Below are positions 1 through 10,492 of a stretch of 64,000 nucleotides of DNA, piece after piece. The position numbers and the translations under genes were made by a program. The notes beneath the pieces are model-generated. The model saw only the letters and a program-made list of their open reading frames with translations, searched no databases and was not told the origin of the DNA. Within the stretch, counting starts at the first letter, position 1. Each line of letters begins with the position of its first letter. The stretch comes from Hydrogenophaga sp. (GTDB lineage: Bacteria > Pseudomonadota > Gammaproteobacteria > Burkholderiales > Burkholderiaceae_C), in contig JAABQK010000001.1 in NCBI GenBank assembly GCA_011391495.1, positions 1 through 64,000 of the forward strand. Direction: 5' to 3'.

Positions 1-38
1 CAGTTCAATCGCCGGGCTTTTTGCTGGCTGTGCAGGCT

Positions 39-452
39 TCAGCGCAAGCCAAGGCCTGCGGCATCTTCCGCGCGCTGGATCAGCTCGATCTTGTAGCCGT
101 CCGGATCGGTGACAAAAGCGATCACGGTGCTGCCACCCTTGACCGGACCTGCCTCGCGCGTCACGTTGCCGCCAGCGGCCTTGATCTTTTCGCAGGCGGC
201 GTAGGCGTCCGGAACGCCCAGGGCGATGTGGCCGTAGGCGGTGCCCATCTCGTAGCTATCGGTGCCCCAGTTGTAGGTCAGCTCGATCTCGGCCTGGCCC
301 GGGTTGCCGCCGTCAAAGCCCAGGAACGCCAGCGAGTACTTGTACTCGGGGTTTTCCGAGGTGCGCAGCAGTTGCATGCCGAGCACCTGGGTGTAGAAAT
401 CGATCGAACGCTGGAGGTTGCCGACGCGCAGCATGGTGTGTAGGAATCTCAT
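39..452 (-). CDS. gloA: Lactoylglutathione lyase (glyoxalase I)
   Basis: Converts the hemithioacetal of methylglyoxal and glutathione to S-lactoylglutathione in the cytosol, a detoxification step. The 137-residue protein has the single-domain bacterial GloA length. The metal-site residues of the family are visible: His5 in RFLHTMLRV, Glu in [11 protein letters not shown], His in YGHIALGV and Glu in YKIELIQ near the C-terminus. The start is the only in-frame ATG that keeps His5. It stands alone, divergent from the aminotransferase that follows. The function rests on strong family resemblance. Confidence 0.95.
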   Translation of the reverse strand: MRFLHTMLRVGNLQRSIDFYTQVLGMQLLRTSENPEYKYSLAFLGFDGGNPGQAEIELTYNWGTDSYEMGTAYGHIALGVPDAYAACEKIKAAGGNVTREAGPVKGGSTVIAFVTDPDGYKIELIQRAEDAAGLGLR

Positions 453-607
453 GCCGCCATTGTGCCGCCTTCACGAAAACCCGGCGCGATGGCGTGGCAT
501 GGCCTGCGGGCGCCGGGCCGGTCCGCCGGTGCCGGCTGCAACTGGCTCCCTGGCCGGCGCCGTCACGCACCCACAATGGCGCTCGATTCCCCGGAAGGAG
601 GCCACCC

Positions 608-2026
608 ATGTCTGCACCATCCCACGCCACCGAACTGCCCCGCGTCCAGACGCCCCTGCCCGGGCCGCGCAGCCAGGCGCTGTTTGACCGGATCGACCCG
701 CACCTGACGGGCAGCAACGCCGACCATGGCATTTACCCGCTGGCCGAGACGGGCAAACGCGGCTACCTGATCGTGGATGCCGATGGCAACACCTTTGCCG
801 ACCACATGTCGGCCTGGGGTGCCTCGCCTTTCGGTCCGACACCGCCACGCGTGAAACAGGCGATGGACGCGGCCTGGAACCAGCACGGCATGCAGATCAG
901 CGGCTGGCTGCCCAACACGGCCGCGTTTGCGCTGGTGGAAAAGCTGGCCGGCATCGCCCCCGGGCGGCTCACGCGCGTGGAGTACTCGGTTTCGGGCACG
1001 CTGGCGGTGGAGGGCGCGGTGAAGTTCATGCGCGAAGCCAGCTGCCGTCCGCTCATCATCACCTTCGGCGGCCAGTACCACGGCGAATCCACCTACATGA
1101 CCGCCGGCGCATCGAGCGACCTGTCCAACGTCTCTTCCGGCCGCACGCAGTACGTGTCGGGCATGGTGATGGTGCCGTACCCGAACCGCTTCCGCTCCGC
1201 CTTCCGGCGCGGCCCCGGACCGTTCGACGACTGCGAGGTGCTCGACTACCTGGACTACCTGCTGGTGCAGCAGATCCATCCCGGGCAGGTGGCGGGCGTG
1301 CTGATCGAACCGGTGCTCGGCGAAGGTGGCATTCATGCGCCCTCGCAGGCTTTCTGGGACCGGCTCGGCGCGCTGTGCAAGCGCTGGGGCTGGCTGCTGT
1401 GCCTGGACGAGGTGCAGACCTGCATGGGCCGGTGCGGCGAGATGTTCGCCATGCAGCGCTGGCAGGGCATCGACCCGGATCTGCTGCTGCTCGGCAAGGC
1501 CTTCGCGGCCGGTGGCCAGCCGATCGCTGCCATCCTGGGCACGGATGCCGTCATGGCCAAAACCGAGCTGCACCTGGGCAGCACCTACGGCTTCGTGCCT
1601 GCCGCCTGCGCCGGTGCGCTCGCCGGCATCGAGCTGATCGAGGCCGGTGGTGTGCTGGAGAACGCGCGCGAGCTCGAGCGGATCTTCCTGGAGGTGCTTA
1701 CCCCCCTCAAGGCCGAGGTGCCCCAGGTGGGCGATGTGCGGGCGGTGGGTGCGATGGCGGCTGTGGAGTTCGTGCAGGACCGGGCCAGCAGCACCCCGGC
1801 ACCGGCTTTCCAGTACGCGGTGCACCACGCGGTGCTGCGCCGCGGGGTGCTCGGCATCTCGCAGCGCGGCAAATGGCATTACCGCCTGCAACCGGCCCTC
1901 ACCATGCACCCGTCGGTGTTCCGGCACAGCTGCGAGGCGATTGCCGAGGCCATCCGGGAGGTGGCGAAATCCCCGCCGGTCGAGCGGGGGAGCATCCAGG
2001 AGGCGGTGGCGGACGCCCAGCGCTGA
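608..2026 (+). CDS. Class III (PLP-dependent) aminotransferase
   Basis: A 472-residue fold-type I PLP enzyme of the acetylornithine/4-aminobutyrate aminotransferase and glutamate-1-semialdehyde aminomutase group. Visible are the class III segment with LDEVQTCMGR, where Asp contacts the pyridine nitrogen of PLP, and the Schiff-base lysine in LLLGKAFAAGGQP. I chose the ATG at 608 because GGAAGGAGG lies just upstream; an upstream in-frame ATG at 494 has no such site and adds a low-complexity Arg/Pro stretch. The amino donor and acceptor cannot be told from sequence. It stands alone, 57 bases before the transpeptidase start. Confidence 0.87.
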   Translation: MSAPSHATELPRVQTPLPGPRSQALFDRIDPHLTGSNADHGIYPLAETGKRGYLIVDADGNTFADHMSAWGASPFGPTPPRVKQAMDAAWNQHGMQISGWLPNTAAFALVEKLAGIAPGRLTRVEYSVSGTLAVEGAVKFMREASCRPLIITFGGQYHGESTYMTAGASSDLSNVSSGRTQYVSGMVMVPYPNRFRSAFRRGPGPFDDCEVLDYLDYLLVQQIHPGQVAGVLIEPVLGEGGIHAPSQAFWDRLGALCKRWGWLLCLDEVQTCMGRCGEMFAMQRWQGIDPDLLLLGKAFAAGGQPIAAILGTDAVMAKTELHLGSTYGFVPAACAGALAGIELIEAGGVLENARELERIFLEVLTPLKAEVPQVGDVRAVGAMAAVEFVQDRASSTPAPAFQYAVHHAVLRRGVLGISQRGKWHYRLQPALTMHPSVFRHSCEAIAEAIREVAKSPPVERGSIQEAVADAQR

Positions 2027-2083
2027 GGCGGCGGGACGGCCCCGGTGCCGCGGCGGGTGACAGGCGACCGCGATAATGCCCGC

Positions 2084-3664
2084 ATGGTCTTCCTGCGAGT
2101 CACCCGGTCGGGCTGGAAACAGCTGCTCTGCATCATCACGCTGTGCTCGGCGGGCGCGGTGTCGGCCGCAGACCTGTCCTGGTTCGACGGCGACCGCCCG
2201 GGCCAGCCGGCGCTGGAGGCACTGACGCTGTTGCGCGATGCGGGCAGCCACGGGCTGGACCCGCAGGACTATGGGGTCGATGCACTCGCACCGGCCATCG
2301 ATGCGGCGATGCGCCGGCCGGGTGCCGACCCGGGCCGGGAACTGCTGTCGCAGGCGATCACCACCGCCATGGAACGCTACCTGAACGACCTGCACCTGGG
2401 GCGGATCGACCCGCGCCAGATGTACCAGGACTACCGCGCGCCGCAGCGCAACGGGTTCGATGCCGGCGCGGAGCTGCAGCGTGCACTGGCGTCCGGTCGC
2501 CTGGAGGATGCCGTGCGCCGGGCGGAGCCCCAGGTGTCGCAGTACCAGCGCCTGCGCGAAGCCCTGGCGCAGTACCGCGGATGGGCGGGCCACCCGGCCT
2601 GGCAGCAGCCCCTGCCGGCGCTGCCGCAGGCCCGGCAGGGGCGCTCGCGCAAGCTCGAACCCGGGCAGCCCTGGACGGGGCTTGAGCGGCTGGCGCAGCG
2701 CCTGGCCCTGCTGGGCGACCTGCCTCCTGCGGTGCCCGTGCCCGCGAGCTACGACGGCGGGCTGGTGCAGGCCGTGCAGGCGTTCCAGCGGCGGCACGGC
2801 CTGACGGCCGACGGGGTGATCGGGAGGGCCACGCTGACCCAGCTGGAGGTCACGCCGGAGGCGCGCGCGCGCCAGATCCGCCTGACCCTTGAGCGCCTGC
2901 GCTGGACGCCGGTGCTGCAGGCGCGGCGCATGGTGGTGATCAACGTGCCCGAATTCGTCCTGCGTGCCTACGAAGTGCAGGATGGCCGCATCCGGCTGCG
3001 GCAGAGCATGAAGGTGATCGTCGGCAAGGCGCTGGACACCCGCACGCCGCTGATCGATGTTGACATGCGCTATATCGAATTCAGCCCGTACTGGAACCTT
3101 CCTTCGTCGATCGCCCGCGCGGAAACGGTGCCCCGCCTGCGGCGCGACCCGGGCTACTTCGACCGCGAGGGCTTCGAGTTCGTGACACCCGGCGGCCAGG
3201 TCGAGACCGGCCTGAGCACCGCCCGGCTCGATGCCGTGATGGCGGGCGCGCTGCGCATCCGCCAGCGACCCGGCCCGCGCAACGCGCTGGGCGACATCAA
3301 GTTCGTGTTTCCCAACAGCGAAAACATCTTTCTGCACCACACCCCGTCCGTCAGCCTCTTCGAACGCGAGCGGCGCGATTTCAGCCACGGCTGCATCCGG
3401 GTGGAACGGCCGGTGGATCTGGCCTCGTTCGTGATGGAGGGCATGCCCGGCTGGAATCAGTCCGCCATCGCCGAGGCCATGGGCATGGGCACGTCATCGA
3501 CCGTGCGCCTGGCCGAACCGGTGCCGGTGCTCATCGCCTACGCCACGGCCCTCTTCAAGGAAGGGCGCATGCATTTCTTCGAGGACATCTACGGCCACGA
3601 CCGCCTGCTCGAAGCCGCTCTGTGGCTGCGTCCCGTGGCACCATCACGACCTGTCTGGAACTGA
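2084..3664 (+). CDS. L,D-transpeptidase, YcbB/LdtD type, periplasmic
   Basis: Forms 3-3 cross-links in peptidoglycan in the periplasm. The 526-residue protein begins with a signal peptide ending near VSAADL, has a long N-terminal scaffold, a peptidoglycan-binding helix bundle (VQAFQRRHGLTADGVIG) and a C-terminal YkuD domain with the motif SHGCIRVE. The catalytic cysteine is Cys437 and an upstream His lies in FLHHTPS. The order scaffold, binding domain, YkuD matches LdtD, though it is shorter than the E. coli enzyme. The ATG at 2084 gives a proper signal peptide; the upstream ATG at 2045 does not. A MepK-like peptidase starts 6 bases downstream, so the pair is probably one transcript, as with ycbB and ycbK in E. 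coli. Confidence 0.9.
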   Translation: MVFLRVTRSGWKQLLCIITLCSAGAVSAADLSWFDGDRPGQPALEALTLLRDAGSHGLDPQDYGVDALAPAIDAAMRRPGADPGRELLSQAITTAMERYLNDLHLGRIDPRQMYQDYRAPQRNGFDAGAELQRALASGRLEDAVRRAEPQVSQYQRLREALAQYRGWAGHPAWQQPLPALPQARQGRSRKLEPGQPWTGLERLAQRLALLGDLPPAVPVPASYDGGLVQAVQAFQRRHGLTADGVIGRATLTQLEVTPEARARQIRLTLERLRWTPVLQARRMVVINVPEFVLRAYEVQDGRIRLRQSMKVIVGKALDTRTPLIDVDMRYIEFSPYWNLPSSIARAETVPRLRRDPGYFDREGFEFVTPGGQVETGLSTARLDAVMAGALRIRQRPGPRNALGDIKFVFPNSENIFLHHTPSVSLFERERRDFSHGCIRVERPVDLASFVMEGMPGWNQSAIAEAMGMGTSSTVRLAEPVPVLIAYATALFKEGRMHFFEDIYGHDRLLEAALWLRPVAPSRPVWN

Positions 3665-3670
3665 ATCCCC

Positions 3671-4225
3671 ATGATCCACCTGCCTGCTTCCCGCCGCCAC
3701 TTTCTGTCCCGCAGCGCCAGCCTGGCCGTCGCGGCCGTGCTGCCCCTGGCCGCCGCGCCGGTACTGGCGACGCCGGTGCCGGCACGCGACCTCGCGCTGT
3801 TTCACGCCCATACGCAGGAAACGCTGGACGTGGTCTACGCGGTGGGCCCGCAGTACCTGCCCGATGCACTCGGCTCGCTCAACCACCTCCTGCGCGACCA
3901 CTACAGCGGCGCCATCGGGCGCATGGACCCGCAGCTCTTCGATCTGCTGCACCGCGTGCGGCAGCTGCTCGGCAACGGGAACCCGTTCGAGGTCTATTCG
4001 GCCTACCGCGAACCCGCCACCAACCAGCACCTGCGCCAGACGCGCGAAGGCGGCGTGGCTGTGCGCAGCCTACACATGGAGGGCCGGGCGGTCGACGTGC
4101 GCCTGCCCGACACGTCCCTGGCCGAGCTGCGCGATGCCGCGCTGTCGCTGCGTGCCGGCGGCGTGGGCTACTACCCCCGCGACGGCTTCGTCCACATCGA
4201 CACCGGGCGCGTGCGCAGCTGGTAG
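3671..4225 (+). CDS. mepK: DUF882 / M15-like murein endopeptidase (MepK/YcbK family)
   Basis: A 184-residue exported metallopeptidase related to E. coli MepK (YcbK), which cleaves L,D (3-3) cross-links. The N-terminus SRRHFLSRSASLAVAAVLPL is a twin-arginine signal followed by a hydrophobic stretch, consistent with Tat export known for YcbK. The M15-type zinc residues are visible in SLHMEGRAVDVR (His and Asp) and GFVHIDTGR (His). The SAYREP motif is also typical. It follows the L,D-transpeptidase by 6 bases: maker and cleaver of the same bond are encoded together. It converges on atzF with only 11 bases between stops. Confidence 0.9.
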   Translation: MIHLPASRRHFLSRSASLAVAAVLPLAAAPVLATPVPARDLALFHAHTQETLDVVYAVGPQYLPDALGSLNHLLRDHYSGAIGRMDPQLFDLLHRVRQLLGNGNPFEVYSAYREPATNQHLRQTREGGVAVRSLHMEGRAVDVRLPDTSLAELRDAALSLRAGGVGYYPRDGFVHIDTGRVRSW

Positions 4226-4236
4226 ACCGCAGGCGC

Positions 4237-6060
4237 TCAGGCCGCCTGCGCCAGCCAGGCGCGCCAGCTGCCCAGCGGCGTGATGTCGGTCCCGCCCTCG
4301 GCGCCGAGCGCCTCGCACACGAATCCGCTCACCCAGCTGCCGTCGGCCAGCTTCACCTTGCCGATGCCCAGCGGCGCGGGAATGCCGTCCACGAAGCTAC
4401 CGAAGTGTTCGGCCGGCATTTCCCAGATTTCCATGTCGATGGCACCGCCGCCGTCGGCCACGCGCACCATGCCGGGCCGCTGCACCGGGCCGCCCGCGAG
4501 CGCGTAGAACCTGTATTCCGCTGCGGACTTCACCGCGCCCAGCAGGCGCGCGCCGCGCTGCGTGAGCTGCCCGTTCAGCGGCAGGCCGCTCAGGTGCGCG
4601 CCGCAGACCGCGACTTTCACCGTGCCGGCGCCGAGCGCGCTCTTGGGCACCTCGCCGATCGCGGGCGTGTCGGCCAGTTGGACCGGTGTCGCACCCAGCG
4701 TGCCGCCGAGCGCACGGTGGAAGCGGTCGGCCAGGCGCAGCAGCGGCACGTCCTGGTGCGCCGGCGCGCCGAGCGTCACGCCCCAGGGCAGGCCCTTCGC
4801 ATCCCCCTCGGATTGAATGCCGGCGGGCACGGCCACGGCGCTGTAGTCAAGCAGGTTCATGAAGTTGGTGTAGTAGCCCAGATTGGAGTTGAGGCGGATC
4901 GGGTCGGCCTGCATCTCGGCGATGCGGTAGATGGTGCCGGCGGTGGGTGTGAGCAGGCAGTCCATGTCCTTCCACACCGCGTCGCACACGCGCTTGAGCG
5001 CCTTCAGCCGGTAGCTGGCAGCAAAGGCTTCGGCGGCGGTCTTGCCGCGCCCGCCTTCGATGATGGTGCGCGCCGGCGGGAACACCGCTTCGGGCTGTGC
5101 GTCGATGAAGTCCTTGATCGCCACGTAGCGCTCGGCCACCCACGGGCCTTCGTAGAGCAGGCGTGCGGCTTCGAGGAAGGGCGTGAGGTCCACCTCGACC
5201 GGTGTGCCGCCCAGGGCCTTGAGGCGTTCGACCGACTCGGCGAACAGCGCGGCGGCCGCAGCGTTGCCGAAGAAGGCGAGGTCCTGCGCGCGCGGCACGC
5301 CGAAGCGGAACGGGCCGGCCGAGAAGTCCACGCCGAACGGCCTGGCGGGGCGGCTGAAGGCGTCGGCCTCGTCGTAGGCCGCGGCCACCGCCAGCACGGC
5401 CTGTGCATCGGCGGCGGTGAGCGCGAAGATCGACACCGTGTCCACCGAACGGCAGGCCGGCACCACGCCGGTACCCGAGAGCAGGCCGATGCTGGGCTTG
5501 AGGCCCACCAGATTGTTGAAGCTGGCGGGCACGCGGCCCGAGCCGGCCGTGTCGGTGCCGAGTGAAAACGTGACCCACCCCTTGGCGACAGAGACCGCCG
5601 AGCCCGAGCTGGAGCCTCCCGAGATGAACGCGGGGTTGAAGGCGTTCTGGCAGGCGCCGTAGGGCGAGCGTGTGCCGTTCAGGCCGGTGGCGAACTGGTC
5701 CAGATTCGTCTTGCCCAGCGGCACCGCGCCCGCCGCGACCAACTGCTGGATCAGGAACGCACTTTCGCCGGGCGTGTAGGCGAACTCGGGGCAGCCGGCC
5801 GTGGTGGGAATGTTCGCCAGGTCGATGTTGTCCTTGATCGCGAACGGCACGCCGTAGAGCGGCAGGCTGGCCGGGTCCACGCCGTCGAGCCGTGCGAGGA
5901 AGGGCTCGATCTGTGCGTCGGTGAGGCGGTGGATGAAGGCGTGGTGGGTGTCGCTGGCGCAGCGGCGTTGGGCTTCGGCGACCACGGCGCGCACGGTGAC
6001 GCCGCCCGCGTAGGCGGCTTTGAGGCTGGCGATGTCGAATGAAAGGGCGTTCAGATGCAT
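4237..6060 (-). CDS. atzF: Allophanate hydrolase (AtzF/DUR1,2 hydrolase type)
   Basis: Hydrolyses allophanate to two ammonia and two CO2, the last step of urea or guanidine assimilation through carboxylation. The 607-residue enzyme has an amidase-signature domain (about 1-440) and the C-terminal domain of allophanate hydrolases (about 460-607). The Lys-cisSer-Ser triad is visible as Lys76 (FAIKDN), Ser150 (GGSSSGSA) and Ser174 (GTDTAGSGR); the 74 and 24 residue spacing equals that of AtzF. It is the last gene of the guanidine operon, 31 bases after the carboxylase. In this context its allophanate probably comes from carboxyguanidine rather than from urea. Confidence 0.95.
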   Translation of the reverse strand: MHLNALSFDIASLKAAYAGGVTVRAVVAEAQRRCASDTHHAFIHRLTDAQIEPFLARLDGVDPASLPLYGVPFAIKDNIDLANIPTTAGCPEFAYTPGESAFLIQQLVAAGAVPLGKTNLDQFATGLNGTRSPYGACQNAFNPAFISGGSSSGSAVSVAKGWVTFSLGTDTAGSGRVPASFNNLVGLKPSIGLLSGTGVVPACRSVDTVSIFALTAADAQAVLAVAAAYDEADAFSRPARPFGVDFSAGPFRFGVPRAQDLAFFGNAAAAALFAESVERLKALGGTPVEVDLTPFLEAARLLYEGPWVAERYVAIKDFIDAQPEAVFPPARTIIEGGRGKTAAEAFAASYRLKALKRVCDAVWKDMDCLLTPTAGTIYRIAEMQADPIRLNSNLGYYTNFMNLLDYSAVAVPAGIQSEGDAKGLPWGVTLGAPAHQDVPLLRLADRFHRALGGTLGATPVQLADTPAIGEVPKSALGAGTVKVAVCGAHLSGLPLNGQLTQRGARLLGAVKSAAEYRFYALAGGPVQRPGMVRVADGGGAIDMEIWEMPAEHFGSFVDGIPAPLGIGKVKLADGSWVSGFVCEALGAEGGTDITPLGSWRAWLAQAA

Positions 6061-6091
6061 GAAGGGCTCCGAGGGTTTTTTTGAATGGACG

Positions 6092-9000
6092 TCAGATGGC
6101 TTCGTCGATCAACACGAGCACGTTCTGCCCGGCGCTCACCGAGCCACCCTGCACGCACATGAGGCTGTGCACGGTAGCGCTGGCGGGCGCGAGCAGGTTG
6201 AACTCCATCTTCATGGACTCGATCACCATCAGCACGTCGCCGGCCTGCACCTGCTGGCCCACGCTCACCGCCACTTTCCACACGTTGCCGGGCACGCTGG
6301 TCGCGATCAGGCGGCCGCCTTCGGGCAAGTCGATCTCGCTGTCCGGGCCGGCCGCTTCCACGTCGGCCTCGCTCGCCACCTCGGCCAGGCCGGCCGCGGC
6401 CCAGCGCTCGCGCTCGGCTTCGAACGACGCCTGCTGCGTGGCCTTGAAGGCGGCGATGCTGGCCGCGTTGTCGGCCAGGAAGCGGCGGTAGTCCTTCAGG
6501 CTGAAGCTGCCTTCCTCGGTGCGCAGCGGGTAGCCACCGTGCGGGAAGTCGGCGCGGATGCGCAGCAGCTCGTCCTGGCTCACCGGGTGGAAGCGGATCT
6601 GGTCGAAGAAGCGCAGCAGCCAGGGCTGTTCGAACACCGTGCCCGCTTCGCCGTGCCGCCAGCGGTTCCACATCTGCAGCGTGCGGCCCACGAACTGGTA
6701 GCCGCCCGGGCCTTCCATGCCGTAGACGCAGAGGTAGGCGCCGCCGATGCCCACTGCGTTCTCCGGCGTCCAGGTGCGCGCCGGGTTGTACTTGGTGGTC
6801 ACCAGGCGCTGGCGCGGGTCCAGGGGCGTGGCCACTGGCGCGCCCAGGTACACGTCGCCCAGGCCCAGCACCAGGTAGGGTGCCTCGAACACGATGCGGT
6901 ACACGTCCTCGATGCTGTCCAGCCCGTTGATGCGGCGGATGAACTCGATGTTGCTCGGGCACCAGGGCGCGTCGGGCCGCACCGACTGCATGTACTTCTC
7001 GATCGCGAGCTTCGTCTGCGGGTCGTCCCACGAGAGCGGCAGGTGCACGGTGCGGCTGGGCACCACCATATCGTCCACCGGCGGCAGCGCGGCCTCGGTG
7101 GCGATCAGCACCTTGAGCAGCGCGTCGCGGGAAATCAGCGCCGGGTCGAAGTGCACCTGCAGCGAACGGATGCCGGGCGTCATGTCGATGATGCCGGGCA
7201 ATTGGCCTTGCACCTGCAGGTCTTTCAGCGCCGTCATCAGCACGTGCACGCGCAGGCGCAGCTCGATGTCCAGCACCAGCGGGCCGAACTCCAGCAGCAC
7301 GTAGCGGTCGCCGGCCTGGCGCACCACCATGGCGGGCACGTCCTCGCGCGCCGGGTCTTCGTGAATCACCGGCGTGGTGTGGGCCAGCGCATCGTCGTGC
7401 GGTGCCGCGGGCAGCGCACCGGCCAGAGAACACAGCGCCGACTCGACCGCCGCTTCGCGCTCGCCCGCCTGCGCCAGCGACAGGCGGTGGAAGCGCACCG
7501 TGTCGCCGGGGCGCAGCTGGCCCAGCTTCCACAGCTCGGCGTTCACCACCACGGCCGGGCAGACGAAGCCGCCGAGGCTGGGGCCGTCGGGCCCGAGGAT
7601 CACCGGCATGTCGCCGGTGAAGTCGATCGCACCGATGGCGTAGGCGTTGTCGTGGATGTTCGACGGGTGCAGCCCGGCCTCGCCGCCGTCGGCGCGCGCC
7701 CAGCGCGGTTTGGGGCCGATCAGGCGAACGCCGGTGCGGCTGCTGTTGTGGTGCACCTTCCAGTCGGTGGCGAAGAAAGTGGCGATGTCGTCGGGCTGGA
7801 AGAAGTCGGGCGCGCCGTGCGGCCCATACAGCACGCCCACGTCCCAGTGGTGGCTGTAGGCAGGGATCAGTGCGGCGGGTGTCGCCGCGACCACCGGCGT
7901 GGCCGTGCCCGCCAGGTGCAGGGTGTCGCCGGCGCGCAGGTGCCGCCCCGCGTGGCCACCGAACTGGCCGAGGGTGAAGGTGCTGCGGCTGCCGAGGTAG
8001 GCCGGCACGTCCAGCCCACCCGCCACGGCCAGCGCCAGGCGCACCCCCGCTTCGGTGCGGCCCACCGCCAGCGTGCTGCCCGCGTTCACTTGCAGCGCCT
8101 GCCACATCGCCACCGGCTGGCCGTCCAGCGTGAGCTTCGCTGGCGCGCCGGTCACGGCCACCACCGCGGCGGTGTTGAAGCGCAGCGTGGGGCCGGCGAG
8201 CGTGATCTCCAGCGCCGCGGCGTCGGGCGCATTGCCCACCAGCTGGTTCGCCAGGCGGTGCGCGTAGGTGTCCATCGGGCCGCTGGGCGGCACGCCCACG
8301 TCCCAGTAGCCGGTGCGGCCCGGCCAGTCCTGCACGCTGGTCTGCACGCCGGGCTCCAGCACCTCGATTGTCGCGGGCCGGTAGTCGAAGCTGTTGAGGA
8401 AGCGCGTGACCTGCCGGCCCTCGCGGAACACCGCGCTGCGCACCACCTGGCGCAGGTAGCCCAGGTTGGTCTCGATGCCGGCCAGGCGCGTCGCGTCCAG
8501 TGCGGCTTCCATCTTGCCCAGCGCCTGCTCGCGCGTGTCGGCGGTGACGATCAGCTTGGCCAGCATCGGGTCGTACCAGGCGGGCACCTCGGTGCCGCGC
8601 TCGACCCAGCCGTCCACCCGTGAGTCCGCCGGGAACACCACCTCGGTGAGCAGACCCGCGCAGGGCTGGAAGTTTTTCGCCGGGTCTTCGGCGTACAGCC
8701 GCACCTGGATGGACGCACCGCGCAGCACCGGCTGCAGCGTGGCCAGCGGTGGCAGATCACCCGCAGCGAGCTGCAGCATCCAGGCCACCAGGTCCACGCC
8801 GCTCACCTGTTCGGTCACGCCGTGCTCCACCTGCAGGCGCGTGTTCACCTCCAGGAAGTAGAAGGCACCGGTGGCCGCGTCGTAGACGAATTCCACCGTG
8901 CCGGCCGAGCGGTAGTCCACCGCCTGCGCCAGCCGCACGGCGGTGGCGTGCAGCTCGTGGCGCTGTGCGTCGCTCAGGCCCGGCGCCGGGGTTTCCTCGA

Positions 9001-9712
9001 TCACCTTCTGGTTGCGCCGCTGCACCGAGCAGTCGCGCTCGCCGAGCGCGATCACGCCGCCCGCGCCGTCGCCGAACACCTGCACCTCGATGTGGCGCGC
9101 CTGCTCCACGTACTTCTCCAGGAACAGGCCGGCGTCCTTGAAGTTGGCCTGCGCCATGCGGCCCACGCTGTCAAACGCATCGGCGAGTTCGGCCGCATTC
9201 CACACCAGCCGCATGCCGATGCCGCCGCCGCCCGCCGTGCTCTTGAGCATCACCGGGAAGCCGATACGCTGTGCCTCGGTCTGTGCCTGCGCCAGATCGC
9301 CCAGCAGGCCCGATCCCGGGAGCAGCGGCACGCCGCGCGCCTGCGCCAGATCACGCGCCGTGTGCTTCAGGCCAAAGGCGCGCATCTGCGCTGGCGTGGG
9401 GCCGATGAACGCGATGCCCGCGGCCTCGCAGGCTTCGGCGAAGCCGGGGTTTTCGGAGAGGAAACCGTAGCCGGGGTGGATGGCCTGCGCGCCGCAGTCC
9501 TGGGCGATCTGCAGGATGCGGTCGGCGCGCAGGTAGCTCTCGGCCGCAGGTGCCGGGCCGAGCAGATACGCCTCGTCGGCTTCGCGCACATGGCGCGCCT
9601 GCGCGTCGGCTTCGGAATACACGGCCACGCTCTGCACGCCCAGCTTCTTGAGCGTGCGGATGATGCGGCAGGCGATGGCGCCGCGGTTGGCAATCAGGAC
9701 CTTGCTGAACAT
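6092..9712 (-). CDS. Biotin-dependent guanidine carboxylase (annotated as urea carboxylase)
   Basis: A 1206-residue biotin enzyme that carboxylates guanidine or urea using ATP and bicarbonate. Domains in order: biotin carboxylase with ATP grasp (about 1-450), KipI/KipA-like carboxyltransferase region (about 470-1060) and a C-terminal biotinyl domain with ESMKMEF, biotin on Lys1168. I take the ATG at 9712, preceded by GGAGAC, because [11 protein letters not shown] is the canonical start; an upstream ATG at 9781 adds 23 unrelated residues. Family members next to DUF1989 pairs and behind guanidine-I riboswitches prefer guanidine (Schneider et al., 2020, from memory). Asp697 in AIDFTGD lies where I recall urea carboxylases having Asn. 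The product would be carboxyguanidine. Confidence 0.92.
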   Translation of the reverse strand: MFSKVLIANRGAIACRIIRTLKKLGVQSVAVYSEADAQARHVREADEAYLLGPAPAAESYLRADRILQIAQDCGAQAIHPGYGFLSENPGFAEACEAAGIAFIGPTPAQMRAFGLKHTARDLAQARGVPLLPGSGLLGDLAQAQTEAQRIGFPVMLKSTAGGGGIGMRLVWNAAELADAFDSVGRMAQANFKDAGLFLEKYVEQARHIEVQVFGDGAGGVIALGERDCSVQRRNQKVIEETPAPGLSDAQRHELHATAVRLAQAVDYRSAGTVEFVYDAATGAFYFLEVNTRLQVEHGVTEQVSGVDLVAWMLQLAAGDLPPLATLQPVLRGASIQVRLYAEDPAKNFQPCAGLLTEVVFPADSRVDGWVERGTEVPAWYDPMLAKLIVTADTREQALGKMEAALDATRLAGIETNLGYLRQVVRSAVFREGRQVTRFLNSFDYRPATIEVLEPGVQTSVQDWPGRTGYWDVGVPPSGPMDTYAHRLANQLVGNAPDAAALEITLAGPTLRFNTAAVVAVTGAPAKLTLDGQPVAMWQALQVNAGSTLAVGRTEAGVRLALAVAGGLDVPAYLGSRSTFTLGQFGGHAGRHLRAGDTLHLAGTATPVVAATPAALIPAYSHHWDVGVLYGPHGAPDFFQPDDIATFFATDWKVHHNSSRTGVRLIGPKPRWARADGGEAGLHPSNIHDNAYAIGAIDFTGDMPVILGPDGPSLGGFVCPAVVVNAELWKLGQLRPGDTVRFHRLSLAQAGEREAAVESALCSLAGALPAAPHDDALAHTTPVIHEDPAREDVPAMVVRQAGDRYVLLEFGPLVLDIELRLRVHVLMTALKDLQVQGQLPGIIDMTPGIRSLQVHFDPALISRDALLKVLIATEAALPPVDDMVVPSRTVHLPLSWDDPQTKLAIEKYMQSVRPDAPWCPSNIEFIRRINGLDSIEDVYRIVFEAPYLVLGLGDVYLGAPVATPLDPRQRLVTTKYNPARTWTPENAVGIGGAYLCVYGMEGPGGYQFVGRTLQMWNRWRHGEAGTVFEQPWLLRFFDQIRFHPVSQDELLRIRADFPHGGYPLRTEEGSFSLKDYRRFLADNAASIAAFKATQQASFEAERERWAAAGLAEVASEADVEAAGPDSEIDLPEGGRLIATSVPGNVWKVAVSVGQQVQAGDVLMVIESMKMEFNLLAPASATVHSLMCVQGGSVSAGQNVLVLIDEAI

Positions 9713-9791
9713 GGAGTCTCCGGTGCAGGCCGTCCTGCGAGTGGGCTGGAAGCTGCGGGTCGTCCCGCAGCAGCGGTTCACACAAGATCGG

Positions 9792-10478
9792 TCAGGCCGG
9801 GTTCCAGACGATGAGCTGGATGGGCGTCGGGTTGTAGGCGTTGCAGGGGTTGTTGAGCTGCGGGCAGTTGCTGATCAGCACCCACACGTCCATCTCGGCG
9901 CGCATCTCCACGTACTTGCCGGGGCCGGACACGCCGTCGTCGAACTTCAGGTCGCCGCCTTCGGTGACCGGCACGTTCATGAAGAAGTTGATGTTGGGCA
10001 CCAGGTCGCGCTTGCCCAGGCCCACGTCGGCGTGCTGCAGCGCGATCAGGTAGTTGTCGCGGCAGCTGTGCATGTACTTCTTCTGCAGCGCGTAGCGCAC
10101 CGTGTTGCTCTCTGCCGCGCAGGCGCCGCCCAGCGTGTCGTGGCGGCCGCAGGTGTCGGCCACGATGGTCAGCATGGGCCGGCCGTCGTTGCTGCGGATC
10201 ACCGAGCCCGTGGTGAGGTAGATGCCGCCCTGGCGTTGCATGGTGTCGGTGGCGCTGTAGTGCTCGGCAGGATCGTGGCGGTTGTAGAAAATCACGTCGG
10301 CGGCCTGGTTGCCTTCCAGGTCCACGATGCGCAGGGTCTGGCCGCGCTTCACCTCGAACAGGATGGGCTCGCCCGCGGGGTGGCGCTGGTTGAGCACGGC
10401 ATTCGCCGGGTCGAGCGCGCTTTCCTGGATGCGGATGTCGGTGGCGGTGTGCGGGGTGTCGGAGGTGATGGTGTTCAT
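9792..10478 (-). CDS. Urea-amidolyase-associated protein 2 (DUF1989), carboxyguanidine deiminase subunit
   Basis: A 228-residue DUF1989 protein. Such UAAP1/UAAP2 pairs were shown in other bacteria to form carboxyguanidine deiminase, which turns carboxyguanidine into allophanate plus ammonia. Visible family features are the [12 protein letters not shown] stretch, the CRDNYLIAL and [15 protein letters not shown] motifs and Cys residues in [15 protein letters not shown]. The ATG at 10478 has AAGGAGAC directly upstream; the frame stays open far upstream only as a shadow of the neighbouring gene. It lies between UAAP1 (14 bases) and the carboxylase (79 bases). The role is inferred from family and context. 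Confidence 0.88.
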   Translation of the reverse strand: MNTITSDTPHTATDIRIQESALDPANAVLNQRHPAGEPILFEVKRGQTLRIVDLEGNQAADVIFYNRHDPAEHYSATDTMQRQGGIYLTTGSVIRSNDGRPMLTIVADTCGRHDTLGGACAAESNTVRYALQKKYMHSCRDNYLIALQHADVGLGKRDLVPNINFFMNVPVTEGGDLKFDDGVSGPGKYVEMRAEMDVWVLISNCPQLNNPCNAYNPTPIQLIVWNPA

Positions 10479-10492
10479 GGCGGTCTCCTTGT

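Noticed and set aside
563-3388. 941-codon open frame on the minus strand
   Set aside because: It lies antisense to the aminotransferase and transpeptidase genes, is rich in Arg/His/Gln as expected from GC-rich antisense frames and has no domain.
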